This document shows positions 1-10,063 of a stretch of DNA of 43,244 nucleotides, one piece after another. Made by a program: the position numbers and the translations under genes. Source of the stretch: Spongospora subterranea f. sp. subterranea (Eukaryota > Endomyxa: Phytomyxea > Phytomyxea > Plasmodiophorida). The DNA lies in assembly GCA_049724395.1 (NCBI GenBank), contig JAUGWO010000280.1:1-43244 (forward strand). The letters run 5' to 3'. Under the pieces are notes generated by a model. The model was not told the origin of the DNA and did no database searches. It saw nothing but the letters and a program-made list of their open reading frames with translations. Each line of letters starts with the position of its first letter. Positions within the stretch are counted from its first letter, which is position 1.

Positions 1-298
1 GGCGCCTGCAGGATGATTTACAAAACTCTTGATTAACGTGAGTTGATTCATCTCAACATTCCGCGTAATTACCAACATAGTTTTGGCTTTCTTCATGGCA
101 TCTGTTGCGAGAGACTTCTTTTCGTGTCCACGTAAGCGTCAGTCCGAGGGCTGTCAATAGCGTCATCATGGCGAATTGCCACGATGTGTAGATACCGCGG
201 CCGCTCAGTTTGAACCCTATGGACAGGCTCTGGCAGCCATTGTTGCTGCCACTGTTTGACGACGAGGATGTGATGGTGTTGTCGTCGACGGTGTCCAT
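1..298 (-). CDS. first exon of an unidentified membrane protein, runs off the left edge
   Basis: The minus strand opens with ATG at 298-296 and reads 75 codons: an acidic, Ser/Asn-rich start, then one clear hydrophobic stretch (around WQFAMMTLLTALGLTLTW, residues 41-58) followed by a basic flank (TRKEVSRNR), as in a transmembrane segment. The frame stops at 53, but a good intron is visible: donor GTAATT starting at 72 and acceptor CCTGCAG ending at 6, 67 nt long, close to the other introns in this window. The second exon would start at 5 and leave the window. I do not recognise the family. The gene points away from the large palindrome; its start lies only about 180 bp from the palindrome's left edge. 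Confidence 0.5.
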
Positions 299-479
299 TG
301 GTGAGCTGTGTTAGTTGTCGGGCTGAGCTGGGGCTCTTAATCTGATTCTGATTGGCGCGTGGAGATTAGCGATGAATTCAGATTCTGTTGTATTGATAAC
401 ATTGATGTCCCGTCAGGGAAGAACCTTGAGTCATATCTCACTCGTGACGTCACGCTCGATCCTACGCCTTCCGCGCCCT

Positions 480-650
480 TCCGTGCTAACAATGGCCAAC
501 CAACCTCTATGCGCAACGATGCTGCGTTGGCGGCAATTCCTAAACGGCGGTTTTCGAATAATATCGTCTTGGGGAGATATGTTGATGGAACACCAGTTGC
601 CGTCACGAGGATGACTCTACAGGGTGACCACGAACGTCGAATTCCTGGAG
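480..650 (+). mobile_element. Ty3/gypsy chromovirus fossil, 3' end only
   Basis: On the plus strand this short piece matches the end of the chromovirus fossil that lies on the minus strand at 13260-13400. It includes the residues after the chromodomain tryptophan region (NDAALAAIP here, NDAALVAIP there) and the sequence just downstream. It is broken and truncated. The shared, moderately diverged downstream sequence (about 600-860) may be long terminal repeat, but I could not define its ends. Confidence 0.5.
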
Positions 651-1039
651 TAATTTTTATTTTGGTTAATCGAGTCTTATCAAGTTTTTCTGTTTTTTTT
701 TTTAATGTCGCTAGTTGTATTACTATACGACTAACGGCACCACCAGACTGGTCATATTGCCTGCAATTATACCGTTTTCGGGTTCAGATGTGAGTCCTCA
801 TTCTTCACTGGTTCCGACATCAGTCGTTGAACTCAGGTTCGGGAGTTTGAGTCGTCACTTTCAGGACAATATAAAAACTCTGGTTGGCCGTTGATCACTG
901 TGTTCATCACCATTATCAGGCATCTCTCCAAATGTCTTATGGTCAATCAGATTGTCATCGATAGGCGTGTCAAGCAGTTTGTCGAATGAAGGCTGTAGAT
1001 ATATGATGAATGAGTGATACAAAAACTGTGGGAAATCAA

Positions 1040-1600
1040 AAATACTTTCGCATTGGTCAGTGAATGCGGTGTTTTGTATCGAGAAATGTTGGATGTTCGA
1101 ACCCTGGTCGGACATATTCAACATCACTTTTATCGCGACAAGTTCGTAGAGAGGAAGGAAATGGACTTTGGTAAAGACCGGCACTGCATGACAAGGTTCA
1201 TGAAGGCAGGATATCCTGTTCGAGAAAATGGTGCCATGTTTTGATACTCTATGGACATGTCGCAACGCCTCACGACAGTATCACTGCAGGTGCGAACGCT
1301 TCACCGGTTTCGCCTCATCTCATGTCTATATTCGTAGACTGCCCAGATGTCGCTTTATGCCGAGGCGTATGCTGACTTTGATATATTCGACAGAACCCAT
1401 GAACACGACTACTTACGATCGGAAATTGATGGCTTTTACCAATGTGGACTTTCTATGTAAAATGTTGTACTGTATCTGGAAAATATTTATTAGACGGGTC
1501 CGAGAATTGATTGACAATATTGGAAGCCTTAGCTCAGTTTCATCTATATAAACCCCATGACATCCTGATGACATGTCAGGATACACAGCAGTTGTAGACA
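1040..1600 (+). pseudogene. decayed MULE transposase fragment (left arm)
   Basis: Plus-strand translation gives pieces that line up with the intact MULE transposase at 38293-40938: FGKDRHCMTRFMKAGY here against FGKDPDCMTKFMEAGY, then MSQRLTTVSLQ (about 1257-1289) against MSQRLSTVYLQ, followed in both by a likely intron donor. Further on, similarity to the DDE part is patchy and interrupted by stops and frame changes. Only the central part of the gene is represented, and I see no terminal inverted repeats like those of the intact element. The same relic occurs in the right arm on the minus strand, so it was present before the arms were duplicated. Confidence 0.7.
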
Positions 1601-1711
1601 ATCACCAGATGACTCACATAAATTGCAGAAATGTATTGTGGCTAAGCTTCTCCTGATATGACAGGGATGTCAGATGAGAAATCGCGAGGCTCAATGACCC
1701 GGTTATCAATG

Positions 1712-3838
1712 TTATGAACAGCAATGTTCCATTCCGGAATGTCGTGTTGACAATAACTGACGCAATGATTGCGGCAAATGACGATCACCAGGACGTTCGG
1801 ACATGAGAAAACAGGTCGCGCCTTGCAGCAATGCCAGTAGATCCCCCAAATCACTATCATATTCAGACATGTTGCTGTACACGTCCTCGATTTGAAACAA
1901 GTAGAACCTCGCTGTCATACCGAAGCTCCAAATATCCGATTCGCGCGAGTACGATAGCGATGTGAGCGATTCGGGGGCAATGTACCCGTCAGTCCCAAAC
2001 ACTCTGTGTGCGATTCCAGGTCCACTCGATGCACAATCAAAATCAGTTAAGCGCCACGCCTGAGCAGACAGAGAATACAATAGGTTATTTGGTGAGATAT
2101 CACGATGGACAACGTCAGCACGAGAAAGAGTATCGAGAGCACCAAGACCATCGACCATCAATCGGATCGCCAACAGACCCAATTCCTTGACCGATAAACC
2201 TTCCACAAGTACATCTGCCAGCATTTCTTCAGTGAGAACAACGCCTCGAGGCTGCAATTCGTGCCAATCATGAAGGACGACGATGCCGGGCCCTTGTGCC
2301 AGCAAAAGCAAACGCGCTTCTTGCAGTGTGCTCTTGGGCTTCTGCTTTACAACCACTGAGGCTCCGTCGGGCAGTTTCATGTTGATCAACGACGTCCTTT
2401 CACTGTCTGATGGCCCCGACACCCTCGGCAACTTGCGAGGTCGGTTCGATGGGTCCTTTTGCGGAGTCCTAGATGAATGTGTTGGTCTGGATGATGGAGG
2501 ATTCCGAAACGTTTTCGGGTATGGGAACATGTCGTTGTCACCACCAGACGTCAAGATGTTCGAATGCGTCTCAAATGCATACTGGCGAACAGTCTCACAA
2601 AACTGCCACAGTGGTGTTAGTGATTCTTCGATGTCTTGATATGAAACATGTTGGAACGAAATTGAATGGGCTCTCTTCGCCGCCGCGATCGCAGCCTTAT
2701 TAGCAGCGCGGATGTCCATCGTATCAGCTAGAGCGAAGATATCTGACACATCAATGTCAATTTCGGGCGCTGCCTCGTCGGTGATATTGTTTGACGGAGA
2801 GGACCCCATCGCTAGGTTATACGTCCACTCCCGATTCGAGTAAAAAATCATTGACACGCCTTCAGATTGGATTAACGGAACAATAACACAGGGTACGAAC
2901 TGTGTTCCGCCAATATAAAGCCCATACACACGTAATTTGGCTTTTTCTTGAAGTGGCAAATCACGGGTGACACCAAATAATGCGATCATTGCTGAAGCCA
3001 TGTCGGTTGCCATCTTTCGGAAGTCTTTGTGATCGCCAGTTTCAACCTGGTGGGCAGAAATTTCAACAAACAGAAAGGGAATGGAATGCGCTTTGGTGTC
3101 TTGACCCCTGGCCCTAAAGACGAGATCAATATAATGCTGGACAGGGTAATCAACAAGTGCCTTGTGTAGAGGAAACTCGAGTTCACATGCAATGTTGGAC
3201 GGTAAGAATGCACACATACATGCTCGTAGGAGAGGATCCCATAACCTGGCGTGATATTGTATTTCCGGTTTCCCAAATACGGAAATGTCGAAATACTTTA
3301 CGAGATTGACGGCCAAGATCCATCTGGACTCATCATTGGAATGATCGAATAATGCTCCAATATCAATGTGAGACAGGTCTTCAACGACAGGATGATCGAC
3401 CTTGCTGAGAAGATCGTCAATCAAAGCAGGTACATCGTGTTTCATGTCCATCATGGAATATAGATCATGTTCCCGAAACACTCGATCATGGACGATACCG
3501 TACTCGGATAGAAGTACGGCACGATAGACATCAATATTTCCAGGTATCTGTTGAGAGTAATTGATGGCCTCTATTGATGCCTGCTTGACAAAAGGACCTA
3601 GCTTGAATAAATCGCCTTTGGAACGGCGAGGACGCAGCTTGTCAACCACACGCTTATACAGGATGTCAAAGGCAGACTCCGACAGATGTATCCCGCTAAC
3701 AGCAACAGCACATCTGCAGATTTCTCTGATCTGCGTCGCATCCGCAACTTGTGCCATTGCAGATTGGTAAGATGTAATCATATCAAAGCTGAGATTGACC
3801 AGTTGCGCCATTGTTTCTTCATCGGCTTCTGTCGTCAT
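1712..3838 (-). CDS. FunK1-like protein kinase with long N-terminal domain
   Basis: Single open frame of 708 codons. I start it at ATG 3838-3836; a longer frame to 3871 has only a TTG. The C-terminal third is a protein kinase: a VVVK lysine near residue 496, VVHRDISPNNLLYS (catalytic loop, about 576), LTDFDCA in place of DFG (about 598), and YIAPESLTSLSYSRESDIWSFG. The HRDISPNN plus DFD pairing is typical of FunK1-type kinases. The first 380 residues are not a known domain to me; a segment with YIDLVFRA then FLFVEIS and a following K/R-rich helix recalls the PD-(D/E)XK nuclease-like domains joined to some such kinases, but the usual lysine is Ser, so this is weak. The last dozen codons leave the frame of the right copy; the matching tail (NIDNRVIEPRD) is readable just downstream in another frame, so this copy probably has a C-terminal frameshift. 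Confidence 0.8.
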   Translation of the reverse strand: MTTEADEETMAQLVNLSFDMITSYQSAMAQVADATQIREICRCAVAVSGIHLSESAFDILYKRVVDKLRPRRSKGDLFKLGPFVKQASIEAINYSQQIPGNIDVYRAVLLSEYGIVHDRVFREHDLYSMMDMKHDVPALIDDLLSKVDHPVVEDLSHIDIGALFDHSNDESRWILAVNLVKYFDISVFGKPEIQYHARLWDPLLRACMCAFLPSNIACELEFPLHKALVDYPVQHYIDLVFRARGQDTKAHSIPFLFVEISAHQVETGDHKDFRKMATDMASAMIALFGVTRDLPLQEKAKLRVYGLYIGGTQFVPCVIVPLIQSEGVSMIFYSNREWTYNLAMGSSPSNNITDEAAPEIDIDVSDIFALADTMDIRAANKAAIAAAKRAHSISFQHVSYQDIEESLTPLWQFCETVRQYAFETHSNILTSGGDNDMFPYPKTFRNPPSSRPTHSSRTPQKDPSNRPRKLPRVSGPSDSERTSLINMKLPDGASVVVKQKPKSTLQEARLLLLAQGPGIVVLHDWHELQPRGVVLTEEMLADVLVEGLSVKELGLLAIRLMVDGLGALDTLSRADVVHRDISPNNLLYSLSAQAWRLTDFDCASSGPGIAHRVFGTDGYIAPESLTSLSYSRESDIWSFGMTARFYLFQIEDVYSNMSEYDSDLGDLLALLQGATCFLMSERPGDRHLPQSLRQLLSTRHSGMEHCCS

Positions 3839-3935
3839 TTGATGGTAAGAGACAAGATAGAAGAATGACAATCAGTTTAAGTCCGAGACGCCCCTCATCG
3901 CTAGAAATGGCACACCCTGATCCCCGGCCACTGAG

Positions 3936-6900
3936 CAGTCGAGTATCCCAGTCATGTTGTAATGCCCTATGGCCATACATTGTCAGTCGAGTATCCCAGT
4001 CATGTTGTAATGCCCTATGGCCATACATTGTCAGTCGAGTATCCCAGTCATGTTGTAATGCCCTATGGCCATACATTGTCAGTCGAGTATCCCAGTCATG
4101 TTGTAATGCCCTATGGCCATACATTGTCAGTCGAGTATCCCAGTCATGTTGTAATGCCCTATGGCCATACATTGTCAGTCGAGTATCCCAGTCATGTTGT
4201 AATGCCCTATGGCCATACATTGTCAGTCGAGTATCCCAGTCATGTTGTAATGCCCTATGGCCATACATTGTCAGTCGAGTATCCCAGTCATGTTGTAATG
4301 CCCTATGGCCATACATTGTCAGTCGAGTATCCCAGTCATGTTGTAATGCCCTATGGCCATACATTGTCAGTCGAGTATCCCAGTCATGTTGTAATGCCTA
4401 GCTATGGCCATACATTGTCAGTCGAGTATCCCAGTCATGTTGTAATGCCCTATGGCCATACATTGTCAGTCGAGTATCCCAGTCATGTTGTAATGCCCTA
4501 TGGCCATACATTGTCAGTCGAGTATCCCAGTCATGTTGTAATGCCCTATGGCCATACATTGTCAGTCGAGTATCCCAGTCATGTTGTAATGCCCTATGGC
4601 CATACATTGTCAGTCGAGTATCCCAGTCATGTTGTAATGCCCTATGGCCATACATTGTCAGTCGAGTATCCCAGTCATGTTGTAATGCCCTATGGCCATA
4701 CATTGTCAGTCGAGTATCCCAGTCATGTTGTAATGCCCTATGGCCATACATTGTCAGTCGAGTATCCCAGTCATGTTGTAATGCCCTATGGCCATACATT
4801 GTCAGTCGAGTATCCCAGTCATGTTGTAATGCCCTATGGCCATACATTGTCAGTCGAGTATCCCAGTCATGTTGTAATGCCCTATGGCCATACATTGTCA
4901 GTCGAGTATCCCAGTCATGTTGTAATGCCCTATGGCCATACATATGGCCATACATTGTGTCAGTCGAGTATCCCAGTCATGTTGTAATGCCCTATGCCAT
5001 ACATTGTCAGTGCCCTAATGGCCATACATTGTCAGTCGAGTATCCCAGTCATGTTGTAATGCCCTATGGCCATACATTGTCAGTCGAGTATCCCAGTCAT
5101 GTTGTATCCCATGCCCTATGGCCATACATTGTCAGTCGAGTATCCCAGTCATGTTGTAATGCCCTATGGCCATACATTGTCAGTCGAGTATCCCAGTCAT
5201 GTTGTAATGCCCTATGGCCATACATTGTCAGTCGAGTATCCCAGTCATGTTGTAATGCCCTATGGCCATACATTGTTGTCCCAGTCGAGCCCTATCCATA
5301 CATTGTCAGTCGAGTTGTCATGTTGTAATGCCCTATGGCCATACATTGTCAGTCGAGTATCCCAGTAATCCCATGGCCATACATTGTCAGTTGTCATGTT
5401 GTAATGCCCTATGGCCATACATTGTCAGTCGAGTATCCCAGTCATGTTGTCAGTCGAGTACATTGCCATCCGAGTATCAGTCATGTTGTAATAATGGCCA
5501 TACATTGTCCTATCCCAGTCATACATTGTCATTGTCAGTCGAGTATCCCAGTCATGTTGTTGCCCTATGGCCATACATGTCCCTATCCCAGTCATGTTGT
5601 AACATTGGCCATACATTGTCAGTCGAGTATCCCAGTCATGTTGTAATGCCCTATTGGCCATACATTGTCAGTCGAGTATCCCAGTCATGTTGTAATGCCC
5701 TGGCCATATCGAGTATCCCAGTCATGTTGTAATGCCCTATGGCCATACATTGTCAGTCGAGTATCCCAGTCATGTTGTAATGCCCTATTGCCATACATTG
5801 TCAGTCGAGTATCCCAGTCATGTTGTAATGCCCTATGGCCATACATTGTCAGTTGAGATATCCCAGTCATGTTGTAAGCGTTGCCCTATGGCCATACATA
5901 CATTGTCAGTCAGCGAGTATCCCAGTCATGTACATGTCAATGTAATGCCCTATGGCCATACATTGTCAGTCGAGTATCCCAGTCATGTTGTAATGCCATA
6001 CATTGGCCATACATTGTCAAGGTCGAAGTATCCCAGTCATGTTGCCCTATGGACAATGCCCTATCCCAGTGCCATACATTGTGCAGTCGAGTATCCCAGT
6101 CATGTTGTAATGCCCTATTGCCATACATTGTCAGAGTCGAGTCATGTTGTATGGACATTTGTCGTTATCCCTATGGCCATACATTGTCAACATGTCTGTT
6201 GTTCCCTGACAATGTATCGAATATCCCGATAGGGCAACATGACTGGGATACTCGATGACCATACATTGTGAGTCAAGTATCCCAGTCACAAATGTTGTAA
6301 TGCCCTATGGCCATACATACATTGTCAGTCGAGATATCCCTATCCCAGTCAACATTGTCAGTCTGGGATATCCCAGTCAATGTTGTAATGCCCTACTGCC
6401 ATACATTGACAGTGTCAATAGTCATGTTGATGCCATATTGCCATACATTGTCCAGTCATGTCATGTTGTAATGCCCTATGGCCATACATTGTCAGTCGAG
6501 TATCCCAGTCATGTTGTAATGCCCTATTGGCCATACATTGTCAGTCGAGTATCCCAGTCATGTTGTAATGCCCTATTGCCATACAATGTCAGTCGATATC
6601 AGTCATGTTGTAATGCCCTATGGCCATACATTGTCAGTCGAGTATCCCAGTCATGTTGTAATGCCCTATGGCCATACATTGTCAGTCGAGTATCAGTCAA
6701 CATGTTGTAATGCCCTATCGATGCCAACATTGGCAGTCGAGTATCCCAGTCATGTTGTAATGCCCTGGGATTGCAGTCGAGTGCATCATTGTCATTGTCA
6801 GTCGAGTATCCCAGTCAGTTGTCATGTTGCAAATGCCCTATGACCATACATTGTCAGTCGAGTATCCCAGTACATGTTGATGGGATATTGCCATACATTG

Positions 6901-8137
6901 TCAGTCGAGTATCCCAGTCATGTTGTAATGCCCTATGGCCATACATTGTCAGTCGAGTATCCCAGTCATGTTGTAATGCCCTATGGCCATACATTGTCAG
7001 TCGAGTATTCCCAGTCATGTTGTAATGCCCTATGGCCATACATTGTCAGTCGAGTATCCCAGTCATGTTGTAATGCCCTATGGCCATACATTGTCAGTCG
7101 AGTATCCCAGTCATGTTGTAATGCCCTATGGCCATACATTGTCAGTCGAGTATCCCAGTCATGGTTGTAATGCCCTATGGCCATACATTGTCAGTCGAGA
7201 TATCCCAGTCATGTTGTAATGCCCTATGGCCATAATTGTCAGTCGGTATCCCAGTCATGTTGTAATGCCCTATGGACTACATTGTAGTCGGTATCCCAGT
7301 CATGTTGTAATGCCCTATGGCCATACATTGTCAGTCGAGTATCCCAGTCATGTTGTAATGCCCTATTGCCATACATTGTCAGTCGATATCCCAGTCATGT
7401 TGTAATGCCCTATGGCCATACATTGTCAGTCGGCATTACAACATGTTGTAATGCCCTATGGCCATACATTGTCAGTCGAGTATCCCAGTCATGTTGTAAT
7501 GCCCTATTGCCATACATTGTCAGTCGAGTATCCCAGTCATGTTGTAATGCCCTATGGCCATACAATTGTCAGGCGAGTATCCCAGTCATGTTGATGCCCT
7601 ATGGCCATACATTGAGTCGAGTATGTCATGTTGTAATGGGCATTGCCATACATTGACAGTCGATATCCCAGTCATGTTGTAATGCCCTATGGCCATACAT
7701 TGTCAGTCGAGTATCCCAGTCATGTTGTAATGCCCTATGGCCATACATTGTCAGTCGAGTATCCCAGTCATGTTGTAATGCCCTATGGCCATACATTGTC
7801 AGTCGGGTATCCCAGTCATGTTGTAATGCCCTATGGCCATACATTGTCAGTCGAGTATCCCAGTCATGTTGTAATGCCCTATGGCCATACATTGTCAGTC
7901 GAGTATCCCAGTCATGTTGTAATGCCCTATGGCCATACATTGTCATCGAGTATCCCAGTCATGTTGTAATGCCCATTGCCATACATTGACAGTCGAGTAT
8001 CCCAGTCATGTTGTAATGCCCTATGACATACATTGTCAGTCGAGTATCCCAGTCATGTTGTAATGCCCTACATACATTGTCAGTGACTGCCCTATGGCCA
8101 TACATTGTCAGTCATATCGACTGTCATGTATGTAATG
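3936..8137 (+). repeat. 48-bp satellite array, forward orientation (about 87 units)
   Basis: Tandem repeat whose unit starts CAGTCGAGTATCCCAGTCAT and ends with CCCTATGGCCATACATTGT; I count 48 bp. Units at 3936-5260 and 7660-7960 are almost identical. Those at about 5270-6900 and 7200-7650 carry many small deletions, insertions and partial units, and often TATTGCC in place of TATGGCC. The unit holds a perfect 10-bp palindrome, TATGGCCATA. Because 48 is divisible by 3, homogeneous stretches stay open in two plus frames and one minus frame, giving 16-residue peptide repeats (such as MPYGHTLSVEYPSHVV). I do not annotate these as genes. Confidence 0.97.
6200..6262 (-). repeat. micro-inversion of satellite units inside the forward array
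   Basis: Within the forward array a stretch reads in the opposite sense (GACAATGTAT, then GGGCAACATGACTGGGATACTC) before the forward phase resumes with CATACATTGT. It is about one to one and a half units long and lies in the most degenerate part of the array. Confidence 0.75.
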
Positions 8138-8160
8138 CATTACAACATACTGGATACTCG
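8119..8160. other. head-to-head junction of the two satellite arrays
   Basis: The orientation flips here. A perfect 14-bp palindrome, TGTAATGCATTACA (8131-8144), is centred at 8137/8138, and weaker symmetry continues outward on both sides. The join lies within the TGTAATG part of the unit, and the units just left of it (7970-8130) are disordered. This is the symmetry centre of the whole structure. Confidence 0.85.
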
Positions 8161-9965
8161 ACTGACAATGTATGGCAATAGGGCATTACAACATGACTGG
8201 GATACTCGACTGACAATGTATGGCAATAGGGCATTACAACATGATCCAGCTTTGGCCCTGGGATACTCGACTGACAATGTATGGCCATAGGGCATTACAA
8301 CATGACTGGGATACTCGACTGACAATGTATGGCCATAGGGCATTACAACATGACTGGGATACTCGACTGACAATGTATGATAGGGCATTACAACATGACT
8401 GGGATACTCGACTGACAATGTATGGCAATAGGGCATTACAACATGACTGGGATACTCGACTGACAATGTATGGCCATAGGGCATTACAACATGACTGGGA
8501 TACTCGACTGACAATGTATGGCCATAGGGCATTACAACATGACTGGGATACTCGACTGACAATGTATGGCCATAGGGCATTACAACATGACTGGGATACT
8601 CGACTGACAATGTATGGCAATAGGGCATTACAACATGACTGGGTACTGACAATGTATGGCAATAGGGCATTACAACATGACTGGGATATCGACTGACAAT
8701 GTATGGCAATAGGGCATTACAACATGACTGGGATACTCGACTGACAATGTATGGCAATAGGGCATTACAACATGACTGGGATACTCGACTGACAATGTAT
8801 GGCCATAGGGCATTACAACATGACTGGGATACTCGACTGACAATGTATGGCAATAGGGCATTACAACATGACTGGGATACTCGACTGACAATGACTGGGA
8901 TACTCGACTGACAATGTATGGCCATAGGGCATTACAACATGACTGGGATACTCGACTGACAATGTATGGCAATAGGGCATTACAACATGACTGGGATACT
9001 CGACTGACAATGTATGGCAATAGGGCATTACAACATGACTGGGATATTCGACTGACAATGTATGGCAATAGGGCATTACAACATGACTGGGATACTCGAC
9101 TGACAATGTATGGCCATAGGGCATTACAACATGACTGGGATACTCGACTGACAATGTATGGCCATAGGGCATTACAACATGACTGGGATACTCGACTGAC
9201 AATGTATGGCCATAGGGCATTACAACATGACTGGGATACTCGACTGACAATGTATGGCAATAGGGCATTACAACATGACTCGACTGACAATGTATGGCAA
9301 TAGGGCATTACAACATGACTGGGATACTCGACTGACAATGTATGGCCATAGGGCATTACAACATGACTGGGATACTCGACTGACAATGTATGGCAATAGG
9401 GCATTACAACATGACTGGGATACTCGACTGACAATGTATGGCAATAGGGCATTACAACATGACTGGGATACTCGACTGACAATGTATGGCAATAGGGCAT
9501 TACAACATGACTGGGATACTCGACTGACAATGTATGGCAATAGGGCATTACAACATGACTGGGATACTCGACTGACAATGTATGGCAATAGGGCATTACA
9601 ACATGACTGGGATACTCGACTGACAATGTATGGCCATAGGGCATTACAACATGACTGGGATACTCGACTGACAATGTATGGCCATAGGGCATAGGGCATT
9701 ACAACATGACTGGGATACTCGACTGACAATGTATGGCAATAGGGCATTACAACATGACTGGGATACTCGACTGACAATGTATGGCCATAGGGCATTACAA
9801 CATGACTGGGATACTCGACTGACAATGTATGGCCATAGGGCATTACAACATGACTGGGATACTCGACTGACAATGTATGGCCATAGGGCATTACAACATG
9901 ACTGGGATACTCGACTGACAATGTATGGCCATAGGGCATTACAACATGACTGGGATACTCGACTG
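8138..9965 (-). repeat. 48-bp satellite array, reverse orientation (about 38 units)
   Basis: Same unit as the forward array, read on the minus strand. The array is compact and regular, with only a few short or broken units (about 8245, 8385, 8645, 8890, 9280, 9690). Two unit types alternate in blocks: one keeps the TATGGCCATA palindrome and the other has TATGGCAATA. The last units, next to the unique stretch at 9966, are all the palindromic type, as are the outermost units of the forward array. Confidence 0.97.
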
Positions 9966-10063
9966 CTCAGTGGCCGGGGATCAGGGTGTGCCATTTCTAG
10001 CGATGAGGGGCGTCTCGGACTTAAACTGATTGTCATTCTTCTATCTTGTCTCTTACCATTCAA

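Larger units (their letters stand above)
480..8137 (+). repeat. left arm of giant inverted repeat
   Basis: Reading inward, this arm matches the reverse complement of 8138 to about 13400 in the same order: chromovirus 3' end, MULE transposase relic, kinase gene, 97 bp unique stretch, 48-bp satellite. By eye the arms are nearly identical at 3839-3935 versus 9966-10063, and clearly diverged (roughly one change in eight) at 860-1060 versus 12800-13020. The left arm is longer because its satellite array is longer. The outer edge is approximate: similarity fades near 480, inside the chromodomain remnant. Confidence 0.9.

Noticed and set aside
861-1265. Minus-strand 134-codon frame in the left arm
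   Set aside because: It is antisense to the MULE transposase relic, which explains the plus-strand similarity.
3962-9939. Long open frames across the satellite arrays (100 to 340 codons on both strands)
   Set aside because: They exist only because the 48-bp unit is a multiple of three; they have no unique sequence, no start context and are broken wherever a unit is irregular.
3936-9965. CRISPR-like array
   Set aside because: Units abut directly with no variable spacers, and the host is a eukaryote.
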